Positions 58,157 to 64,000 of a stretch of 64,000 nucleotides of DNA are shown here, one piece after another. Source of the DNA: Saposhnikovia divaricata (taxonomy: Eukaryota > Streptophyta > Magnoliopsida > Apiales > Apiaceae); contig CM071598.1 of NCBI GenBank assembly GCA_036435485.1, positions 141,278,148 through 141,342,147 on the forward strand, given 5' to 3'. The translations under genes and the position numbers were made by a program. The notes below the pieces were generated by a model, which was not told the DNA's origin, did no database searches, and saw only the letters and a list, made by a program, of their open reading frames with translations. Every line of letters begins with the position of its first letter. The first letter of the stretch is position 1.

Positions 58157-58541
58157 TTTTACTGAATCACACGAACTATACTAGAATTTTAATTAGTATT
58201 AGAAATGAGTGAGAACCCATTAACTTCATGGCGCGTATTTAACTTGTACTTTTTTCTCAAATTTGTATCAAAATAAATAATTAATAATAAATTAATAATA
58301 GTTATTACTAATAACATTACTGGATATCTGATAAAAATACATGCCGGATCAAATGATCCACCACATATCAATTTAAAAAAGTTTTAATACTAATATACTA
58401 TATTAATTGTAAGTTCATCAGACGCTACACATATTCTTTATAAAATCGATGTGAAATGTTATAATTTCGGGTTATAATTCATGTCTAATTAAAAAAAAAA
58501 TTAAAAGTAAGATAATTGTATTAGATCCGATTTTCGGTAAT
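58157..58541. other. AT-rich intergenic sequence, nothing recognised
   Basis: About 385 bp of AT-rich sequence with short poly-A and TAATAATAA runs. No gene, RNA or repeat structure is supported. Confidence 0.6.
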
Positions 58542-58550
58542 TTATAAATT

Positions 58551-58750
58551 GGAAAATGCTAAGTACCCCGAATTAGTTTCCAAAAAATTTCTCGAATGCC
58601 AAGTGTATGAATTTAATTGGTTATAATAATGTAAACCCCCTGCATTCACACTAACTCCTTCAATAAAAAGTTTCCATTATGCCATATAATCGGTGACACT
58701 CCATTCGGGAGTAATTTTTGGATACCAATTCGGGATACCTAGCATTTCTG
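58551..58750. mobile_element. 200-bp Mutator-type MITE
   Basis: The left end GGAAAATGCTAAGTACCCCG and the right end, read in reverse, CAGAAATGCTAGGTATCCCG form imperfect inverted repeats of about 45 bp. TTATAAATT occurs on both sides (58542-58550 and 58751-58759), a 9-bp target duplication as expected for Mutator-like elements. No coding sequence. Confidence 0.75.
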
Positions 58751-58782
58751 TTATAAATTTTAATAGGATGTGTACGTAATAA

Positions 58783-59160
58783 GAGCATCTCCAACCATGT
58801 GGAACCCTTAGGTAAAAATCAACATAAATTACCTTAAATAAAAATTATAGAGAATTTGTAAAATTTTGTCGGCTCCAACGGGACAAAGTAGCTAAAAATT
58901 TAGATAATCACAATAGGTTGGATATATTTGTCGAACCTTTAGCAATCTGTAGTAAAACTCCACATCATCAATTACCATATTTAAATAATATATTCTATTT
59001 TTAACAACTTCAAATAATCGTAACATACCCTTTTTAAAATATAGCCAACCAATATAGTCAATCCCATTGAAGTAAAACACGTTACAGATTACAGATTCAA
59101 CAAATTTTACATAATTAATATTTAGCCAATCATTTTTACAAAACACCTTTGAAGATGCTC
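58783..59160. mobile_element. 378-bp Tourist/PIF-Harbinger-type MITE
   Basis: Ends are GAGCATCTCCAA and, reversed, GAGCATCTTCAA, flanked by TAA on both sides (58780-58782, 59161-59163). A 3-bp TAA duplication with short inverted repeats fits PIF/Harbinger-derived MITEs. The open frame at 58892-59146 (minus) lies inside it and shows no transposase motif. Confidence 0.7.
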
Positions 59161-59163
59161 TAA

Positions 59164-59278
59164 TACCGGTTTAACACATAAAATTTTTTACGGCGCCGCG
59201 ACTGAAGTAGGCAAGCTGCGGCACGTGATATTGTTTGCTAACTTGGAATGAACACGCTGAATTACAGATCACCCTCCC
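59164..59278. other. Short unique segment with a G-box
   Basis: It contains CACGTG (59222-59227) and GGCGCCGCG. It ends with ACCCTCCC, the left target-duplication copy of the hAT element. No gene is seen. Confidence 0.5.
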
Positions 59279-59646
59279 TAGGGGTGTTTATCAAACCGCA
59301 CAAACCGCAAAAACCGCCCGCACCGCATCACACTGCACCGCGAAGCGTGGTTTTTATTTTTTGTGGTGTGATTGCGGTTTAAAATTTTGACAAATCGCGC
59401 GGTGCGGTGCGGGTTGCGGTTTCGAATTTCAGTCACGCGGTTCAAACCGCACCGCACCGCACCGCACCGCAATATTTAATAAATTATATTTATATATATA
59501 TATATAAACATATATTATATCTATTTTATATATTTTATAAGTCTATTAGCGATCAGTCCATTTAAATTAACATGTTCAGTCCAAACTTATTAATAATACT
59601 AAAAAGTTAATTAGATTAATACCTCACAGTGAAGTATTTATTACAT

Positions 59647-59677
<31 letters not shown>

Positions 59678-60176
59678 TCATCCTTTATTGACTTTCATTT
59701 TATACAAAAATCTAGCTTTATTATTACAAATTTAGTATTATGGACTACAGGCATGTTTTTATTTTTAATTATAGACTGATATGATTGGCTTATGATTAAC
59801 TAGATGAACAAACAATGTACATTAGATCCTCGGTATTATGTTAGTACGTTCTAAGAGTTTAAGTTACCAACTGCAAATAAAATAACAAAATGATATATAG
59901 ATACAAATTACATAAAGATGAGTGAAGCAAATCAAATAAGTGGAAATTTAATTCACATTATCAAAAGAAATATTTATTTTATATAATAATTAATATAATT
60001 AATTTTTAAATGTATAAACTGCACAAACCGCACCGCACCGCATTTTCGTGATGCGATTTTCGCGGTTTTTGTGTTACGTGGTGCGGTCGCGGTTTGGAAA
60101 TTTGTTCAAATCGCATGCACGATTTGGTTTACGATTTAAGGAAAAAACCGCACCGCCCGCACCGCGAACACCCCTA
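59279..60176. mobile_element. Non-autonomous hAT element, 898 bp, with GCGGT-rich ends
   Basis: Both ends begin TAGGGGTGTT (right end reversed), and the 8-bp duplication ACCCTCCC is perfect (59271-59278, 60177-60184). This is diagnostic of hAT transposons. Both subterminal regions, about 200 and 170 bp, are packed with GCGGT / ACCGC motifs, including a run of CCGCA repeats at 59449-59470. Such repeats are the usual binding sites of hAT transposases. The interior is AT-rich with a long (TA)n run (59648-59672) and no transposase frame. The frame at 60048-60392 merely crosses the right end. Confidence 0.92.
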
Positions 60177-60184
60177 ACCCTCCC

Positions 60185-60472
60185 CACAACAACCCCCACA
60201 AAGTTACAAACTCACACTCTATGGCCTTCATTCCAATTTACTTCCCTGCCTTCCTGTCAACTTATATTGCAAGCATTTCCGTCCTGGCTTGAAATTCGAA
60301 AATCAATACGAAATTACCTATTAGTTTTACATGTTCATATGTTTAAATTAATTTTTTACTGCACACCGCTTCTGTACTCATGTACTGAGTAATGCTACAT
60401 CGAGCTAACAAAAATATCAGTTCAAGCTCCTGCATCTTAATTATTGTTAATAGAGCTTATTCCTTTATAACC
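60185..60472. other. Intergenic sequence, nothing recognised
   Basis: About 290 bp of unique-looking sequence. A 23-codon frame from ATG 60222 (MAFIPIYFPAF) has no supporting feature. It borders the foldback element. Confidence 0.55.
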
Positions 60473-60489
60473 CTTAAGTATTTGTCAAA

Positions 60490-61178
60490 GTCAGATAGAT
60501 ATCATTATTTTTTTTGCTGGCACTTCACTTTCGATACTTCAATTTCTCTTTCAATTTGCAATCACTAAACGTTATTTTCTCTTTCAGTTTGCAATCACTG
60601 AACGTTATTTCATCAAAATGTTGTAAAGGATATTTTAGTCTTTTTATTATTAAATATATTATTTTACATGAAATATATAATTTATTTTACATAAAAATAT
60701 TATAATTTAATTTTGTATTAATAAACATAATCTTTTTATTTAAAAATATTTATGTACTATTTGATTTAATTGAATAATGCGATTATGTTATTGTAAATTA
60801 TTTTTTTCTTAGAAATAATATTATGCAATTTAAGATTATTTTATTTAAAATTTTTACGAATTTCTGTTCATCACAATCTCTCTTGGACGGTTAAAATTAT
60901 TTATAATTGCATTATCGTATTATTCAATTAAATCAAATAGTGCATAAATATTTTTAAATAAAAAGATTATGTTTATTAATGTAAAATTAAATTATAATAT
61001 TTTTATGTAAAATAAATTATATATTTTATGTAAAATAAATATATTTAATAAAAAAAGAATAAAATAACCCTTACATTTAACGGCATTTTGATGAAATAAC
61101 ATTCATGGGTTGCAAACTCAAAGAGTAATTGAAGTATCGGAGGTGAAGTGCCAACAAGTAAAATAATAGTACCTATAT
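60490..61178. mobile_element. Foldback (long inverted repeat) MITE, about 690 bp
   Basis: The two halves are near-complementary: GGCACTTCACTTTCGATACTTC (left, from about 60520, shown in part) pairs with the reverse of GAAGTATCGGAGGTGAAGTGCC (right), and the match runs on through AATGTTATTTCATCAAAATG-like and AAACATAATCTTTTTATTTA blocks for about 300 bp per arm. Roughly 100 bp at the centre (60795-60895) do not pair. GTATTTGTCAAA occurs on both sides (60478-60489, 61179-61190) and could be a Mutator-like target duplication. The inverted match, however, extends into CTTAAG on each side, so a TTAA duplication is an alternative. The left arm has an extra tandem copy of a 37-bp block (60546-60612). 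Confidence 0.8.
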
Positions 61179-61313
61179 GTATTTGTCAAATACTTAAGAA
61201 TTACAAAGTGCAATAATCTCTCGTTAATATTTAAATACTTTTTCTGACAAAAAGAAATGATTCGTACTAGCATGCAATTAGCCGATTACACTTCACATAT
61301 ATAATAGTAGTAA

Positions 61314-61445
61314 AGGCCGAGGGTATTCACGGAAACAACCTCCCCGCTCTAAAAGTGGGGGTATGGTCTGCGTACAACCTACCCTCTCCAGACCCTGTTC
61401 TGAGCGGGATATACTGGGTATGTTTGGTTTGATTTGGTTTGGTTT
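61314..61445 (+). mobile_element. SINE fragment (Au-like tail) with 17-bp TSD
   Basis: It is flanked by perfect ATATATAATAGTAGTAA copies (61297-61313, 61446-61462). The body contains GTGGGGGTATGGTCTGCGTA, CAACCTACCCTCTCCAGACC and GATATACTGGGTATG, ending in a TTTGGTTTGATTTGG-type tail. This resembles the 3' region of plant Au-type SINEs. No convincing pol III A and B boxes are present in its 132 bp, so it is probably 5'-truncated at insertion. Confidence 0.82.
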
Positions 61446-61462
61446 ATATATAATAGTAGTAA

Positions 61463-61662
61463 TGAATTTAAATTATACAATAAATACTAATGATTAAATA
61501 TTAACAAATGCTAATCAGTTGGTTAGTGTCCAGGTAATCCAGCAGTACGAATATAATTAAAATCTAATAAATCCGATAAATGCCAAGCATGCCAACCAAA
61601 CTCTACAGTGTTACAACGGTGGAAGTACAAATATGCCATCAACACTTAATTCATCAACATCT
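61463..61662. other. Intergenic AT-rich sequence, nothing recognised
   Basis: About 200 bp, with no gene or repeat that I can support. Confidence 0.5.
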
Positions 61663-61876
61663 CCAACATGATATCCGAAATATATATAAATTAGGATATC
61701 CGGATATTTTATTCTTAATTCATTTATATATTGTTGTAAAAAATATTCGAAATATCCTAATTTAATATAATTCGGATATTTTTTACAGCAATATATAAAA
61801 AATATCCGGATATTTTGGATATTTTTTACAGCAATATATAATATCCTAATTTAATATATTTTTTACAACATGTTGG
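61663..61876. repeat. AT-rich palindromic cluster, possible MITE
   Basis: It begins CCAACATG (61663-61670) and ends CATGTTGG (61869-61876). Inside, ATATCCGGATATTTT, TATCCTAATTTAATATA and TTTTTTACAGCAATATATA recur in both orientations. No clear target duplication was found, so its identity as an element is uncertain. Confidence 0.5.
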
Positions 61877-62008
61877 ATTTGTCCAAACCGACAAGAAAAG
61901 GGCAATTATGGTCATTTTGCAGAAAGAGATAGCTGGCTACTTGCCTACTTATTATTGAAATGATGGACAAAAAAGTAATTAAACACTAATGTCACAGGGG
62001 TAGATTAG

Positions 62009-62066
62009 CCAATATGAATTGGTGACACACACAAGGAACCCAAAGCCTCTTACCCTACTTATATAA
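62009..62066 (+). promoter_or_regulatory. Core promoter of the DREPP gene (CCAAT and TATA boxes)
   Basis: CCAAT at 62009-62013 and TATATAA at 62060-62066. The TATA box predicts a transcription start near 62090-62100. The palindromic cluster ends about 185 bp upstream of the TATA box, so the promoter is short before repeats begin. Confidence 0.65.
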
Positions 62067-62202
62067 TTTGCCATAAATTTTCCATAAAAACAGTTGAAGT
62101 TCAGGTACTTGAGAGTTTTAATTGTGTAGAAGAAGAGACCACAGCACTTATCAGGCATATTCATAAAACAAGAGACTAGAAGATTTAGTTCTGCTTCTTA
62201 AG

Positions 62203-62305
62203 GTAAAATATTTATTGATTTGTCACCTTAATAATTACCATAATTTTGTTTGTTTTTGTGCTTGCATGTGTGAGTTGGTAACTTAATGTTTTTTGTGGTT
62301 TGTAG
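62203..62305 (+). other. 5'UTR intron of the DREPP gene
   Basis: The donor CTTAAG/GTAAAATA follows 62202 and the acceptor TTTGTAG/ATAATAAG ends at 62305, with a T-rich stretch before it. The second leader exon runs from 62306 to the ATG at 62354. This is inferred from splice signals alone; no transcript is available. Confidence 0.6.
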
Positions 62306-62353
62306 ATAATAAGAGTTTTTGGTGAGTACTGATCAAAAAAAGGCAAGTAAAAG

Positions 62354-63528
62354 ATGGGTTATTGGCAGACAAAGGTAGTACCAAGAATCAAGAAGGTTTT
62401 TGAGAAGAACAGTGGCAAGAAGGCTGCTGCAGCTGAAGCTTGCAAGTCTTTTGATGACAACAAGGTTTGTGTGTGTAGATGAATAGTTATGATTCCTTTG
62501 GATAAAGATGTGTGTGTACATAAAAGATGACAAGTTATGATACAAATATTTGGAAAAATATGTTTATGGACATAAAAGATGACTAGTTATGATTTAGCTA
62601 AAAAAAAAAAAAAAAAAAGATGACTAGTTATGCCTGTCTGTCCTAAAAAATATTCATTTTCTTGTAATAATTCAGGAGGAATACAGCAAGGTGCTTGAGG
62701 AGAAGAAAGCAGAATTCGAAGCGAAAGTAACTGAACTTTATGAGAAGTTGGCAGCTGAGATCAAGGTTTGTTAATAGTATCTCTCTCTTTCACCATGCAC
62801 AGTCGGTCTCTCTAATATTAGAAACACACATACTAAATTTTTGTTTGGTTTTTGATGAAAAATTCAGGCTTTAATCAAGGAACCCAAGCCCGCTGGACTC
62901 AAGAAGCATTCAGCTGCTGTGGAGAAGTTCCTTGAGGAACTTTCAAGCTTTGGTAGGGATCAAACACACAACCCTAAGGATTTATATGTTCGTTCAGATA
63001 CAAACTAATTTAGCCTACAAACCGGTGATGATTTGTACTACTGTGACAAATTCGGAGCTTGTTCGTAGGGTGTTTAGGATAAAATAGTTTGTAACGGGAC
63101 ATGGTTCTGTATGTGAATTATTACAGAGTTTATGCACATATATATTTGGAATATGAGATGTCCCTGTACTAAATAATTTTTTCTTGTCTGAAGAATTTCC
63201 TGGATCAAAGCCAGCATATGAAGCAAGTACAAAGTATGGGGCAACCTATGTTTCAGGACCGATATTCTACGTATTTGAGAAGGTATCAACTTATGTTGTG
63301 GTAGAAGAGAAGAAGGAAGAGGAAGTTCCAGCACCAGAGGCACCTCCAGCAGCGACGACAACTGAAGAAACAAGTGGAACAGAGAAAGAGAAGGAGATAG
63401 CGGTTGAAGAAGAGAAGAAAGAAGTTGCTGCTGAGCCTGTGCCAGAACCTGAAAAAACAACCGAGGCAGCTCCTGCAGAACCAGCAAAGGCAGAAGAATG
63501 CGCACCAGCTGAGCCACCGAAGCCATAA
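62354..63528 (+). CDS. PCaP1-like: DREPP / plasma-membrane-associated cation-binding protein (PCaP1-like), 206 aa
   Basis: Coding exons are 62354-62464, 62676-62765, 62868-62952 and 63194-63528; all introns are GT-AG and the frame holds to TAA. The protein starts MGYWQTKVVPRIKKVFEKN: Gly2 in an N-myristoylation context with a Lys/Arg-rich helix, the membrane and phosphoinositide anchor known for Arabidopsis PCaP1. A coiled-coil Lys/Glu region follows (EEKKAEFEAKVTELYEKL), then LKKHSAAVEKFLEEL, EFPGSKPAYEAS and GPIFYVFEKVS. The tail is Glu/Pro/Ala-rich and ends EPPKP, as in the family. Family members bind Ca2+, calmodulin and phosphoinositides at the plasma membrane, and some affect microtubules or actin. 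The length is slightly shorter than the Arabidopsis protein (about 225), through a shorter tail. It is the only intact host gene here. Intron 2 holds a small A-tailed insertion. PCaP1 and PCaP2 orthology was not resolved. Confidence 0.95.
62592..62617 (+). mobile_element. Minute A-tailed insertion in DREPP intron 2
   Basis: ATTTAGCT followed by about 18 A's is bounded by direct copies of AGATGACTAGTTATG (62577-62591, 62618-62632). A poly-A end plus a 15-bp duplication is the mark of LINE-type target-primed insertion, here reduced to the tail. A diverged third copy of the flank (AAAGATGACAAGTTATGA, near 62524) warns that tandem duplication is an alternative. Confidence 0.6.
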
Positions 63529-63820
63529 TGGATTATCTATAAGAAATCATTATTGAACTGGGATTTGCTGTGTAAAAAATTACAGGATTTTTTATTCTTC
63601 ATTCTTCTTTAATATCTTTCTTTTTTATGTAACTTATTTTGGGATTTTTACGTTTTTCCGGTCTTGTTATATGTTTACAGTGGTATTTGTTCAGTAAACT
63701 TGTGATGCTTATGGTTGATACAGAGAAGGGATAGACTCATGAGTTGTCTCTCCTCTGTCTTTGTTACTATTCTCTTATAAAAGTCTCCTGAAAAGAAATA
63801 AATATGTTTGAATTCAAGTT
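63529..63820 (+). terminator. DREPP 3'UTR and polyadenylation region
   Basis: It follows the stop at 63526-63528. AATAAA occurs at 63797-63802, after T-rich and TTGTTATATG-like upstream elements. The cleavage site is expected some 15-30 bases later. A nearer site cannot be excluded, since plant signals are loose. Confidence 0.6.
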
Positions 63821-63885
63821 TCGTATCTAGTATTGCTTTCTTTTTATCTTAATAATTATCACTGTCAGTATTATTATTTTTTTTT

Positions 63886-63903
63886 GGGGGGGGGGGGGGG
63901 GGG
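63886..63903 (+). repeat. G18 homopolymer after a T run
   Basis: A run of 18 G's directly follows 9 T's. Such tracts are rare in plant DNA and hard to sequence, so the length is unreliable. The remaining bases to 64000 show nothing recognisable. Confidence 0.8.
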
Positions 63904-64000
63904 AACTATTGTCTTGAGTATGGGAATCTAATCAAGCTTCCCTACTAAAATTCATCATCAATCATGGCAAGCTGCCAGCTATGTCTTCACTGAAATGTTA

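Noticed and set aside
58892..59146. 84-codon frame within the Tourist-like MITE
   Set aside because: No transposase or other motif; it is a by-product of AT-rich sequence.
60048..60392. 114-codon frame starting inside the hAT element
   Set aside because: It crosses the element's right end and the target duplication into unrelated sequence, so it cannot be one ancestral gene.
63074..63526. 150-codon antisense frame over DREPP exon 4
   Set aside because: It mirrors the Glu/Pro/Ala-rich coding exon on the other strand and has no independent support.

Overview
The window is nuclear DNA of a flowering plant, most likely a eudicot: one spliced plant-specific gene (DREPP/PCaP family) sits beside about 57 kb of nested plant retrotransposons, with small DNA transposons and a SINE between. 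The species cannot be read from the sequence.

Layout, left to right. 1-1153 is the 3' part of a long Ty3/gypsy LTR inserted in a decayed Athila-like element (minus strand; internal 1154-2729, 5' LTR 2730-4447). 4638-19891 is a 15.3 kb gypsy element (element A, minus strand, LTRs of about 4.8 kb, TSD ATAGC) with an almost unreadable interior. 19924-21419 is a solo copia LTR (TSD TGTCC). 21989-57062 is a 35 kb composite: a chromodomain-bearing Tekay/Del-like gypsy element (element B, plus strand, LTRs of about 3.5 kb, TSD CTGGC) that itself holds three later insertions: a solo LTR of a sister family inside its 5' LTR (22302-25873, TSD TTTTC), a complete copia element with an open 1313-codon gag-pol frame (29308-37151, minus strand, TSD CGAGG), and a gag-only gypsy element (element C, 41813-52376, TSD TTTTA) that splits the integrase.

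All of this landed in one older gene: a Mutator-like (MULE) transposase pseudogene on the minus strand. Its pieces at 57614-57068, 21983-21425, 19918-19897 and 4632-4480 read through in one frame once each insertion plus one copy of its target duplication is ignored. This independently confirms three sets of element boundaries.

From 57.6 to 62 kb lies a gene-flanking zone with small elements: a triple hairpin array, a 200-bp Mutator-type MITE, a 378-bp Tourist-type MITE, an 898-bp hAT element with a perfect 8-bp TSD, a foldback element of about 690 bp, and a SINE fragment with a 17-bp TSD. The only intact host gene is at 62.06-63.8 kb: a four-coding-exon DREPP/PCaP-like gene with an extra 5'UTR intron, encoding 206 residues.

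The most interesting items are an additional proline-rich reading frame between the primer site and gag in both element B and element C, hairpin and palindrome blocks kept at fixed places in all the long gypsy LTRs, element C as a gag-only parasite with a patchwork 3' end, and the in-frame MULE gene cut by three separate insertions. No tRNA, rRNA or CRISPR feature was seen. The TGGTATCA motifs are retroelement primer sites, not tRNA genes.
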